Notes under the pieces: model-generated
The model's database searches: none
Seen by the model: only the letters and a program-made list of their open reading frames with translations
Told to the model about the DNA's origin: nothing
Position numbers and translations under genes: made by a program
NCBI GenBank assembly: GCA_037444775.1
Contig: JBBILU010000039.1
Span: forward strand, 1-9,602
DNA length: 9,602 nucleotides
Direction: 5' to 3'
Source of the DNA: JBBILU01 sp037444775
GTDB taxonomy: Bacteria; Patescibacteriota; Gracilibacteria; BD1-5; UBA6164
Shown here: in pieces, positions 1 to 8,764 of the stretch
How positions within the stretch are numbered: position 1 is the first letter of the stretch
Layout of the letters: the number at the start of each line of letters is the position of its first letter

Positions 1-47
1 TTTCTATCGTCCCGTTTCAAATCCGACCAGTTTTGTTAGATTCAAAA

Positions 48-2336
48 TTATTTTATTTCAATACTTCATATTTTTGTTCAATTTGCTATTGAATTTGCTT
101 GGATATTTTTATCACTTATAGAATAAAAATTTTCTCAAATCCATAAAGCTCTTTTTACAAAATCTTTAGAATAATCCCAATATTTAGAAGAAATATAAAG
201 TCAAACTGTAGAATCTGCATAACAATATTCTGGAACATAAGTTTCTGAAACTGGAGGACAATAAGTTGATCAATCCAATAATTTTTTACAAACTGGCTCA
301 CTTGTAACATTTGTTGAATAAGTTTTACATTCTTTTATTCTGTCTTCCTCTGCTTTTTTGTAATCAATATGTGATAATCTATACTTTTCAGAAATTCAAG
401 AATCATTGTTTATAGAAACTGCTAAAATTCATTGGAAAAAATCTTTGTGGATATAAGTATTTTTTTCATCATTTTTGTATAAAGTTGCTGGTAAAAATAA
501 TAACTTTTTATTAGTATTCCACATAAACATTCTTGGATTGTTTAAGGCTTCTGAATAGCTTCAGTTTTCTCAAAAAGCTTTAGAATATTTTTGTTTTACA
601 ATAATTCATTTGTATTCTCCAGAATCACACTTTTTCTTTTCTTCTTCTGTTAAATTAGAATCCCCACATTTTTTATCATAATTTATTTCATATAAATCAA
701 TTTTTATTCAATTATTTACAGTTCATCACCATTCATTTGTTTTTGTGTCATAACCTAATCAAATTAAGTGATTAGAATCATAAGGATGTAAATATGTTGA
801 ATAACCAGGCATTTTTAATTCTCAAAGAATTTTTGGATTTTTTGTATCTGCTAAATCAATCACAAAAAGTGGATCTATTTGCTGAAAAGTTACAAGAAAT
901 AATTTATCTCAAATAAATCTAGAACTTTGAAAATTTTCTCATTCTCAAAGATTTTTCAAAGAAGAAGTTAAATTCAAATCTTTATCCAAAATATATAAAG
1001 AAGTAGAATTTTTTGGAAAATATTCTGAGGTAATAATTCTGAAATTAGAATTATTTTCATCCATAGAATATTGATTTAAAGGATTTCAAGGAATTATTGT
1101 TGAAGTTTGATATTTTAAAGAATTTCAAGAAATATTTAATTTGTGAACTAAAGTGTTATTTGATCATCAATAATAATAAGGCATCAAACATTTTGCATTT
1201 GCTGGGCAAGAAAAATTATATGACTGATAAATAGAATCTGTCAAATAAAGATTTTCCAAACTCATATAAAGTGAAGAATTATTTCAAGCTACGACTTTTG
1301 TCTTAACTTTTTCTAGAGAATTTTCTGTATCTATAACCGAAATAATATTATATGAAGGTGAAAATTCAAATTTTTCTAAAGTTGCTTTATCAGGTAGTGA
1401 ATATTCTATTTCATTACATTTTGAAACATTTCAAGATTCTATAGTATAAGGAAGGTTTTGTCATTTTAATTTAAGATTTTGTTTTGTAGAATCACTTGTT
1501 CTACTTAATTCTAATTTTTTTGGTAAAATATTATTTGCAGAAACTTTTATATCAGTTTCAGCTTTAAAACCGTAATAAGGAATATTAAAACTATTATTTG
1601 AAATCACATATAAATATTTTCAAATTTTCCTTGATTCAACAAAATTTCATTCAGAAATATATAATTTTTCTAATTTTGGAGACTTTTTATCTGAAACATC
1701 AAAAATTATAGAATAAGTTTTTGAATTCCTATTAATCCAATAATTAGCATAATAATTGCTATTTGAATATCCAGAAGCCAAAATTATTAATTTATTATTT
1801 GAAATATATAAAACTGGAGAAAAGATATTTTCTGGCAAATTTATTTGTTTTATAATTTCCATACTAGAAGCTGGATTTGCTTTTGCTATAAAAACAGCTT
1901 TTTTTGTTTCATTATAATAATAAATATAATCTCAATCTGTTTTTATAATATCAGATTCATCAACTCAAGCAACTTGAGTGTTTGTTTGAGAATAGTCAGG
2001 TTCTCATCATCAAGCTTTAGCATTAGAATCTAAAGAAGCTTCTTTAGAAATTGCTCATTCAGATACAGAATCAGAAACAACCATATCATCATACATCATT
2101 ACTGGTCTAGCATAATATTTATCTTTATTTATTGCCCAATAATCTTTAATATAATTTTGCATTACAGATTCTAAATTTTCACAACTTTTGAAAGTTTTTA
2201 ATCCAAAATTCAAATTTAATTCCTTTGTATTTGTTTTGTCTAATTCTGTAATTAAAGAATTATCAACAATATCTGAAGCAAAACTTTTTCATAAAGATAA
2301 AAAAACAACAAAAAGCAAAACAATAATTTTTTTCAT
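48..2336 (-). CDS. Secreted beta-propeller domain protein (COG4880/PF09826-like)
   Basis: Reads through as 762 residues once UGA is glycine (about 34 in-frame UGA). Residues 1-20 form a signal peptide (Lys-Lys, hydrophobic core, then S-F-A before the likely cleavage), so the protein is exported. Residues 124-139 read GVDESDIIKTDGDYIY, the hallmark that opens the propeller in the 'secreted protein with C-terminal beta-propeller' family, and the C-terminus (a Y-S-I-S-D-K segment about 20 residues before the end) also looks like that family. Repeated blocks of the type 'V-I-D-L-A-D-T-K-N-P-K-I-L-G' fit propeller blades. Ten cysteines lie outside the signal peptide, an even number compatible with disulfides, though pairing is inference. 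The family function is not established; a surface-bound or extracellular binding protein is plausible. The gene is monocistronic in this view and divergent from folD. The start is the only ATG that gives a signal peptide. No Shine-Dalgarno is present. Confidence 0.85.
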
Positions 2337-2352
2337 AAATAAAAAAAGTTAA

Positions 2353-2381
2353 TTTATAAAAGGCTTTAACACAGATTTAAA
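2353..2381 (-). promoter_or_regulatory. Candidate promoter of the beta-propeller gene
   Basis: On the minus strand, TTTAAA (2381-2376) is followed after 17 bp by TATAAA (2358-2353), a plausible sigma-70-type pair. Transcription would start near 2346, leaving a leader of only about 10 nt before the ATG at 2336. In such AT-rich DNA a match of this quality can occur by chance. Confidence 0.3.
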
Positions 2382-2422
2382 CGAAATATTTTTAAAAAAG
2401 GGACAAATTAATATAATAAAAC

Positions 2423-2451
2423 TTGACAAAATATGTTTTGTGGAGAACATC
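2423..2451 (+). promoter_or_regulatory. Consensus -35 (TTGACA) upstream of folD
   Basis: TTGACA at 2423-2428 matches the -35 consensus exactly and sits 54 bp before the folD ATG. The -10 at the right distance is poor (GAACAT at 2445-2450, or CATCTT at 2448-2453). An alternative TATAAT lies at 2412-2417 but lacks a good -35. The folD promoter is likely somewhere in this divergent spacer; the exact pair is uncertain. Confidence 0.28.
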
Positions 2452-2482
2452 TTAACAAAAATTAGTTTTTAATCAAGAAATT

Positions 2483-3325
2483 ATGATAATAGATTGAAAA
2501 AAAATAAGTGAAAAAATTTATGAAAATTTGAAAAAAGAAATTATAGAGGTTAAAAATATTTCTGATAAAATAACTCTTTGAGCAATTTTAGTTTGAGAAA
2601 ACTCACCAAGTTTGAGGTATATTAAACAAAAAAAAAAGTTTTGTGAACAAGTTTGAATTAATTTTGAATTAAAAACTTTTGCGGAGAATGTTTCAGAAAA
2701 TGAACTTATGGATTTCTTAGAATTATGGAATTCGGATAAAAATATTTCAGGATATATAGTTCAGCTTCCTCTTCCAGAAAACATAAACACAACAAAAATT
2801 TTAAATAAAATAAAACCAGAAAAAGATGTGGATTGATTCCATCCAGTAAATCAATGAAAAGTTTTAGTTTGAGATGTTACTTGATTTTCACCTTGTACAC
2901 CAGCTTGAGTTATTGAAATTTTAGAATATTTAAATGTAGATTTATCTTGAAAAGAAGTTGTTGTAATCGGAAAAAGTAATATAGTTTGAAAACCTGTTAC
3001 AGCAATGTTAATAAATTTATGAGCAACAGTTATAAGTTGCAATTCTAAAACAAAAGATTTGTCGAAATTTACAAAAAGTGCTGATATTGTTGTGTGTGCG
3101 GCTTGAAAACCCTGACTTTTAAAACAGGATATGATTAATGAAAAAACTATAATTATAGATGTTTGATTTACTGTTATTAATGAAAAAATTTATGGAGATG
3201 CAGATTTTGAAAATATAAATAATAATTGAAATTTAATAACTCCAGTTCCAGGATGAGTTTGAAGATTAACTGTTGCAAATTTATTAAAAAATACTTTTAA
3301 AGCTTACAAATTATGAAATATTTAA
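2483..3325 (+). CDS. folD: FolD: methylenetetrahydrofolate dehydrogenase / methenyltetrahydrofolate cyclohydrolase
   Basis: A 280-residue bifunctional cytosolic enzyme interconverting 5,10-methylene-, 5,10-methenyl- and 10-formyl-tetrahydrofolate, using NAD(P). The length is typical of the family. Catalytic S-x-x-Y-x-x-x-K is present as Ser43, Tyr46 and Lys50. Gln94 lies in VQLPLP (93-98), and the folate-binding DVDGFHPVN is at 115-123, followed by CTPAGV (138-143). The dinucleotide-binding loop is GKSNIVGKP (163-171). The C-terminal signature TPVPGGVG is intact, but the usual following P-M-T is R-L-T here. Many conserved glycines are UGA, including one of the adjacent pair in PGG (GGA then UGA), which is strong evidence for table 25. 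The ATG gives the standard short N-terminus; the leader AATCAAGAAATT has no Shine-Dalgarno. The 3' end overlaps the next small gene by 13 bp, which suggests co-transcription. Confidence 0.96.
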
Positions 3326-3549
3326 ATTTATTTTTATCAACTTTTTTGATAATTTTATCTTTTTTCCTTTGAATTTTGTTTTCACAAAGTAAAGAATCTT
3401 TTTTGTCTAAACAGCTTTTAAACAAAAAAGAAGTTGTTTCTATAGAGTTAAAATCAAAAAATCTAAAAGTAAATTCTTCCAGCCAGAATATTGAAATTTA
3501 TTTTAATGGAAAACTTGTTACTTCAGAAGAAAATATAAAAATTTTTTAG
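3313..3549 (+). CDS. Small membrane-anchored or secreted protein, unknown function
   Basis: A 78-residue open frame beginning inside the last codons of folD (13-bp overlap, different frame), an arrangement that suggests translational coupling. Residues about 4-24 form one hydrophobic stretch (M-K-Y-L-N-L-F-L then F-L-I-I-L-S-F-F-L-G-I-L-F) that serves as an uncleaved signal anchor or signal peptide. The rest is hydrophilic and Lys/Ser/Glu-rich, with a short beta-like segment (IEIYFNGKLV) near the end. One in-frame UGA (Gly20) lies in the membrane segment. It ends in TAG, the only non-TAA stop among the genes here. No family is recognised. The membrane segment, overlap and coding-like composition favour a real gene, but a chance frame in AT-rich DNA cannot be excluded. 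Confidence 0.6.
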
Positions 3550-3560
3550 GTGAAAAATTT

Positions 3561-3588
3561 TTGCAAAAAGTTTTAATAATATTATAAT
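3561..3588 (+). promoter_or_regulatory. Candidate promoter before the 60-residue gene
   Basis: TTGCAA (3561-3566), a 16-bp spacer, and a perfect TATAAT (3583-3588). Transcription would begin near 3595, about 29 nt upstream of the ATG at 3624. It overlaps the right arm of an A/T-only inverted repeat (AAAAATTTTT at 3537-3546 and 3553-3562, 6-nt loop) that ends the preceding small gene. Confidence 0.35.
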
Positions 3589-3623
3589 TCAAAGGATTTA
3601 TTTTTTAAAATAAAATTTTAATT

Positions 3624-3806
3624 ATGCTAGCAATAACAGAAACTACATTTGTTATAAAAAATTCTGGTTTTCTAAATACATTTTTATCTTGAAGAATTTT
3701 TTCAGATGATAGAGATGTTTTAAATTCTTTAGAGGATTATCTTTTTTGAAAAATAATTGAAAAGTCTGATAAATGAGATTTCTGTAAAGAGAGTGAAGTT
3801 TTTTAA
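3624..3806 (+). CDS. Small hypothetical protein (60 residues)
   Basis: A short open frame, ATG to TAA, with three in-frame UGA that read sensibly as glycine (LSGRIF, LFGKII, DKGDF). The product looks soluble and globular, with a mixed hydrophobic/charged pattern, a D-D-R-D acidic patch around residues 28-31 and one cysteine near the C-terminus. There is no signal peptide, membrane segment or motif I recognise. It lies alone between the folD unit and the two-component genes, with a candidate promoter upstream and an A/T-rich hairpin downstream, so it could be its own transcript. Codon use resembles its neighbours. It could be a lineage-specific protein or a chance frame; the amino-acid composition is more protein-like than chance AT-rich DNA usually gives. 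Confidence 0.5.
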
Positions 3807-3842
3807 GAATCTGAGATTATAGGTTGTGAATTAAACTTTTAA

Positions 3843-3864
3843 ATAAAAATAATGTTATTTTTAT
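3843..3864 (+). terminator. Weak A/T hairpin after the 60-residue gene
   Basis: ATAAAAATAA (3843-3852) and TTATTTTTAT (3855-3864) are perfect inverted repeats with only 2 nt between them, so the real stem would be about 8-9 bp with a 4-6 nt loop. It sits 37 bp after the TAA at 3806. No G/C pairs are present and the following T tract is short, so terminator activity is doubtful. Confidence 0.25.
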
Positions 3865-3932
3865 CAGAATTAAACATAGAAAGGATATTTATAAAAATTT
3901 TCCATAATACTTATTTTTTAATTTTTTAAAAT

Positions 3933-4595
3933 ATGAAGGTTCTTGTTGTTGAAGACAATGAAAGTCTTTTGAGAAATATAGTTAGATTTTTAAATTTAAA
4001 AGATATTGAAACTGTTTCTTGCTCAAACTGAATAGATGCTTTAGAAAAATGATTAAAACATCAACTTGATGCAATAATTCTAGATATAAATTTACCTTGA
4101 ATGGATTGACTTGAAGTATGTAAAACTTTGAGAGAAAAATGAAAAGATATTCCTATAATTATGTTGACTTCTAGATCTTTGAAATCAGATATAATAGCTT
4201 GACTTGAAAATTGAGCAGATGATTATTTGGTAAAACCTTTTGATTATGAAGAACTTGTAGCAAGATTAAAAAGCCTTTCTAGAAGAAATCTAAAAAATAA
4301 ATCAAATATAATAAATATTTGACCATATACTATAGATTTATTAAACTCTGAATTAAAAAAGAAAAACAAAATAATTCCTTTGTCCGAATTAGAATTTAGT
4401 ATTTATTCTTATTTGGCACAAAATAAAGGAAGGGTTGTTAGTAAAAAAGAAATTTTTGAAAAAATATGGAAAAAAACAGATGAAAAATATATTTCAGAGT
4501 CGAAACTTTTGGAGGTTTATATTTCATATATTAGAAAAAAAATGGGAAAAGATTATATTAAAACTAGAAAAGGTTTCTGATATTTAGTAAATTAA
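3933..4595 (+). CDS. Two-component response regulator, OmpR/PhoB family
   Basis: A 220-residue transcription factor controlled by phosphorylation from the adjacent kinase. The receiver domain (about 1-115) has the acidic pair Glu7/Asp8, phosphoacceptor Asp51 in LDINLPGMDG (50-59), switch residue Thr79 and conserved Lys101 in VKPF. A short linker leads to a C-terminal winged-helix DNA-binding domain (about 125-218) with the OmpR-type L-S-x-L-E-F start and the Y-I-x-T-R-K-G-F-G-Y-L-V wing ending. Nine glycines are UGA, including Gly56 and Gly59 in the receiver loop and the wing glycine near the C-terminus. Length and order are canonical. The start ATG gives the standard M-K-V-L-V-V-E-D; its A/T leader has no Shine-Dalgarno. 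The kinase gene starts 4 bp after its stop. Target genes are unknown. Confidence 0.95.
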
Positions 4596-4599
4596 TTTT

Positions 4600-5823
4600 A
4601 TGGAAGCTAATTTTAAAACAACAAAAAAGAAATTAACAATTATTTTTTCAATAATTATTTTTCTTATAGCTTTTTGTTTAGAATTAGCTTTTTTCAGTAT
4701 AAAATATTTTAATGAAAAAAGAAGATTTGAAGTTCATTTTGATACTTTAACGAATGAAATATTAGAAAAAATTCTTTTAAGTGATAAATTTATAGAAGAT
4801 TTTAATGAACAACTACCTAAATCAATAATTGATAACATTAAACAATCAGATATTTCATCTCACCAAATGAAATTTATAAATTTTGTAATTTTAGATGAAA
4901 ATAAAAAAATAGTTTTTTATAATTTTATAGAGAAATTTTCTTTAGATATTTTTAATAACATAAATAACCAAACTACCTATAGAAAATCAGATTTTTTAGT
5001 AAAAAAAGTTTTTTTAAAAAATTCTACTATTTGAAAACAAATAGTCTTTTTTAAAAGTGAAACATATAGTTTTAGTCAATATATAAATGATTTATTGTGG
5101 TTTTTTTCTATAACTTGAATGTTTTCAATAATTTTTTATTATATTTGATATTTATTTGTTAGTATAAGCTTAAGACCTGTTTGAGAAAATCTAAAAGATA
5201 TGAAAGAGTTTGTTCATAATGCTGGTCATGAACTTAAAACTCCAATTTCAGTAATTCATTCAAATTTACAATTAATAAAAGCTACAAAAAAATATGATCC
5301 AGAATTAATTATAGAATCTATAGAAGAAATCAATAGATTAAATTCTTTAATAGAAGCTTTGGTTGATTTATCAAGTATGAATAGAGAATTACAAACAGAA
5401 AATATAGATATAGCAGAAGAAATAAAAAATATAATCAAAGATTTCTCCTCGTTAATAAAAGCAAAAAATATAAATATTTCTTTTATAGTTAATCAAAATT
5501 TTATTCTGAAAGCAAATAAAGATTATTTTAGAATATTTTTATGAAATTTTTTATCTAATGCAATAAAATATAATAAAGAATCTTGAAATATAAAAATTAT
5601 TTTGCAAAAAAATAAAGCCATCATTTCAGATAATTGAATTTGAATAGAAAAAAAAGATTTAAATAAAATATTTGAAAGGTTTTTTAGGGCAGAAAAAGCA
5701 AGAAAATCCAATTGATTTTGAATAGGTTTATCTTTAGTAAAAAAAATCTCCCAAATTTATTCTTGGAAGATTAAAGTAAAAAGTGAACTAGGAAAATGAA
5801 CAGAAATAGAAGTAAAGTTTTAA
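4600..5823 (+). CDS. Membrane sensor histidine kinase
   Basis: A 407-residue HisKA/HATPase_c kinase, the partner of the response regulator just upstream. Transmembrane helix 1 (about 12-34) and helix 2 (about 165-187) flank an extracytoplasmic loop of about 130 residues, the likely sensing region, with no recognised fold. No clear HAMP domain separates helix 2 from the dimerisation domain. The H-box is FVHNAGHELKTP, with His210 as the phosphorylated residue. The N-box has Asn316 and Asn320 (NFLSNAIKYN), G1 is SDNGIGI (343-349), the F-box is FERFFRA (358-364), and G2 is NGFGIGLSLV (371-380). Eleven glycines are UGA, including both in G1 and two of three in G2. The stop lies 2 bp from the stop of the convergent cNMP-binding gene. 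The stimulus is unknown. Confidence 0.94.
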
Positions 5824-5825
5824 AA

Positions 5826-6218
5826 TTATTTAGCATAGGTTTCCTCTATTCTTCTAATAATTTCTTTATTAATTTTGTTGTCATCATTATTTATCATATC
5901 AACTAAATTATCCAAAGTTAAAACTATAGTTTTTGTGTCTTCTAAAGCCTCAACTGTGGCAGTTCTTGATTCTTCATTTAACAATGCAATCTCTCAAAAA
6001 ATCTCTCAATCTCATAATATAGAAATTTCCTTATTACCCACAGAAATTTTTACTTTTCAAGATTTAATTATATATCATTTTTTGTTTGATTCTTCTCATT
6101 CTCTAATAATAATTTCTCAAGCAACAAAATTTTCTTCTTCACAGTTATCCAAAATATTTTGGATAACTTTTTTATCTATTCATTTAAAAATTTTTAAATT
6201 AAATACTGCATCACTCAT
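5826..6218 (-). CDS. Stand-alone cyclic-nucleotide-binding domain protein
   Basis: A 130-residue protein that is essentially one cNMP-binding beta-barrel (Crp/CAP_ED type), with short helices at each end. The N-terminal helix (about 14-26) leads to GEIIIREGEE (34-43), then GYIIKSGKVKISV (48-60). The phosphate-binding cassette is FGEIALLNEESRTATV (74-89), with the ligand-contacting Glu76 and Arg85 both present, so nucleotide binding is plausible. There is no helix-turn-helix, kinase or channel domain: it stops about where a Crp protein would begin its C helix and DNA-binding part. Most glycines, including Gly71 and Gly75 around the cassette, are UGA. It meets the histidine kinase gene tail to tail and lies 78 bp downstream of the glycosyltransferase, so it may be in that operon or have its own promoter. 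It may regulate by protein-protein contact; partner unknown. Confidence 0.9.
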
Positions 6219-6296
6219 AATTAAATTAGTTATATATTAAATTCAAAAAAATTTTAACATATTTTTTCAAAGATTGCAAAAATTTTATAAAAATAC

Positions 6297-7400
6297 TTAA
6301 CTAATTATTCTTTCTAGCTTATCTACTTTATCTTTCCAAGATTCTAAATTTTTTGCATATTCTAAAGAAGAATTTGCAATTTTTTTATAATTATCATCAT
6401 TTTGCAAAATTTCGTAAGCTTTTTCTCACATAGATTTATAATCTCAATCTGCAACCAAATATCAATTTTTTGAATCTTTCACACTATCTCTAAGTCAGGC
6501 AACATTATAAGCAACAACAGGAATTCAATAAGCATTTCATTCTAAAACAATTAGTCAAAAACCTTCTTTATAAGAGGAAACAAACATCAATTTAGAAATT
6601 TGTAAATATTTTTTGAAAATTTCAGTATTAAATCATACAAATAAAATATTTTCTTCAAGATTTAAGCTTTTTACCAAATCTTTTAGTTTGGCTGTATATT
6701 TTTTATCTTGCTCAACTCAAACTATATTCAAAATATAAGAAGGATCTTTTTTATGAAACTCACTAAATGCTTTTATCGCATCTTCAACTCTTTTCATTGG
6801 CATAAGTCTTCATAAAAAAAGTATAGACTTTTCTTTTTTATCAAAAGGAATCTCAGAAATAGGTTTTAAATCAAGAGCATTTTCAATAACATTTATGTTA
6901 TTTTCATTGAATCATAAATCTTTTACAAGTTCGTTTTTAGTAGAATCTGAAACTGTTATTGTAGGAATATTTTTATAAATTTGAAGAATTTTTTTCATAA
7001 TAAACTTTCAAATTTTGTTTATTGGAAACGGAAAAGCAAAATCCCATTCTTTATCTCAAATATGATGAACTAAAAAAAATATTTTTTTAGTTTTCCCGTA
7101 AAAAGGTGAAAAAAAAGGAATTCATCAAGCTTCATCAATTATAATATCAACATTATTTGTCTTTATATATTTTTTGTACCAAATAAAAGCAAAAAAATAT
7201 ATTGTATTAATATTATAAATTCTAACTATTTTTATAGAATCTATAATTTCTTCACTTTTTCATCAAGGAAATCCACTTGAAAGCCATGTTACAGAATATC
7301 ATTTTGCAACAAGTCATTTTGCATACTCATGAACTACTTTTTCAGCTCATCATTTATTTGGATGTTTTAAATCTTTCCAAGTTAAAAATAATATATCCAT
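6297..7400 (-). CDS. Glycosyltransferase family 4 (GT-B fold)
   Basis: A 367-residue cytoplasmic or membrane-associated glycosyltransferase moving a sugar from a nucleotide-sugar donor, probably to a lipid- or surface-linked glycan. The N-terminal acceptor domain has the GT4 loop P-N-K-G-G-A-E-K (14-21) and a central V-H-H-I-G-D-K-E-W segment. The C-terminal donor domain starts near residues 195-210 (S-I-L-F-L-G-R-L-M-P-M-K-R, where GR and K are typical donor contacts) and carries the E-x7-E motif with Glu279 and Glu287 in EGFGLIVLEGNAYG. There is no transmembrane helix. Nearly all glycines are UGA; only about three are GGN. It lies 16 bp downstream of a membrane-protein gene and is the third gene of the minus-strand operon. 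Sugar and acceptor cannot be told from the sequence. Confidence 0.92.
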
Positions 7401-7416
7401 GTTATTATAATTTATA

Positions 7417-8262
7417 TTAAAACTTTTTTATTTCTTTTACTTTTGGCTTGTAATTCGAAAATATTTGACTAATTTCTGAGCTATTTTTATTCATATTTTC
7501 ATTTAGATTTTTTAATCATTTTATTTCATTTACAAAAAAGATAAAAGATGTTAAAATAATAAATAAAATAATAAATAATCATACGAAGTTAGATTTTTTG
7601 AATTCAAATTCATATTTTACAGGAATATTCGTGAAATATTTTTTTGAAATTTGTAAAATATTTGTAAAAATAATTAAATAAATTCATACAGAAACAACTG
7701 CTACAAATAAAGAAAATAATAATCTTATAATTAAATTTAAATCATAAAATGAAATTAAGAAAAAACTTACAGAAAAGGAAAATATAAAAAAAGATAAATA
7801 AAGTTTGTTTTTTATATTAAATTTTTCGCGATTAAATTTATAATTTATTTTTCATCAAAATATTGTGATAAATATATATATTAAAATTAGAGAAAATAGT
7901 AAAATGCTTGTTTTTAGTCAAATAAGCAAAAATAGTATAAAGAAAATAAATGATACAAAAATAATAAAAGATCAGTCTGTTTTTATATATTCTAAAATTA
8001 AGTTTCTAAGTTTATTATTTGAAAAAATCTTTTTTAAGACAAAAATTAGAAATAATACTCAAAAAATAATCAAAACTCTTTCAAAAGAATAAAAAGAAAA
8101 AATAAATTTTATTCATTCATAAATTGCAAGTAAACCTGACAAAAAAGCTACAATATAAAAAATTATATCATAATTTTTTAGAATGGGCTTTGTTATTTTG
8201 ATTGAATTTTCTATTATAGAATTTCAAATTTTTTCAAAAAATGTAAATACTTTTTTCTTCAT
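7417..8262 (-). CDS. Polytopic membrane protein, unknown function
   Basis: A 281-residue integral membrane protein. After a short cytoplasmic-looking N-terminus (Lys-rich, residues 1-30) I see about seven hydrophobic segments: near 33-52, 63-77, 99-117, 118-135, 153-172, 178-202 and 228-246. A hydrophilic C-terminal tail of about 35 residues follows, rich in Asn/Ser/Lys. No catalytic motif is recognisable. In-frame UGA codons read as glycine inside or next to membrane segments. Its ATG is 1 bp past the stop of the upstream membrane-protein gene, and the glycosyltransferase follows after 16 bp, so a role in making or exporting a surface glycan is a reasonable inference from context only. Phe/Ile-rich composition is what AT-rich genomes give membrane proteins, so weak similarity searches should be read with care. 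Confidence 0.8.
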
Positions 8263-8263
8263 A

Positions 8264-8764
8264 TTATGATTTATTTTCTAAATTATTATTTGGATAAATA
8301 TTTTCAAATATACTTATGACAGTTCAAATTATCAAAAAATAATAAGCACTAATTGAGAGTTGTTCAGCAAATTCATTTATTCATATAATTAAAAATATTG
8401 GTACATAAATAAGCAAAAATAAAGCAATAAAAAAACTAAATCTTGCATCAAAATTAAATAAAATTGAAAAAATTAAAAAAGTCCATAAAAAAGCTGGGTA
8501 ACTATTTCAAAAAACAAAAAATAAAGTAAAAAATAAACAAATAATAAATAAATATTTTGAAATATTTATTCAATTTAAATTATAATTTTTAAATGAAGAA
8601 GAATTTATTATATAATTAAAAACTCTTTCTATTAATGGGAAAATTACAATAGTATAAATAAGTAAAAAATCATTTCAGAATTTTAATCACAAAAAATTTC
8701 AAATACTTAGAAAACTAATAAAAAAAACAACTAAAAAAATATACAAAAAATAAAATATTCTCAT
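8264..8764 (-). CDS. Small polytopic membrane protein, first gene of the operon
   Basis: A 166-residue hydrophobic protein with five or six likely membrane segments (about 3-22, 33-48, 70-87, 90-107, 111-129, 137-153) and a short polar C-terminus. There is no signal peptide beyond the first helix and no enzymatic motif. The segment F-N-F-D-A-R-F-S-F-F-I-A-L then A-E-Q-L-S-I-S-A-Y-Y-F-L reminds me of small membrane proteins found near glycosyltransferases in other CPR genomes, but that is memory, not a demonstrated match. The ATG at 8764 is preceded by a purely A/T-rich leader without a Shine-Dalgarno. The stop is 1 bp from the next start (TAATATG), indicating tight coupling with the 281-residue membrane protein. 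It is probably the 5' gene of the operon that includes the glycosyltransferase. Confidence 0.75.

Noticed and set aside
1..47. 3' end of a tRNA (TTTCAAATCC resembles a T-loop followed by ACCA-like bases)
   Set aside because: The T-stem does not pair (GTCCC against CCGAC) and the acceptor 5' strand is outside the window. A short plus-strand frame ending in TAG at 37-39 is also possible, but too short to support. Left unassigned.
2031..2047. Palindrome AAAGAAGCTTCTTT as an operator
   Set aside because: It is inside the propeller coding sequence and short palindromes of this type are expected by chance in AT-rich DNA.
5824..5825. A shared bidirectional terminator between the kinase and cNMP-binding genes
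   Set aside because: Only 2 bp separate the stops and no hairpin is visible around them, so termination must lie inside the opposing gene or depend on another mechanism.
5875..6240. A 121-residue plus-strand open frame
   Set aside because: It is the antisense shadow of the cNMP-binding gene, whose motifs are unmistakable on the minus strand; Ser/Ile/Phe-rich composition is typical of such shadows.
7865..8092. A 75-residue plus-strand open frame
   Set aside because: It lies antisense to membrane segments of the 281-residue protein and has no start context or motif.
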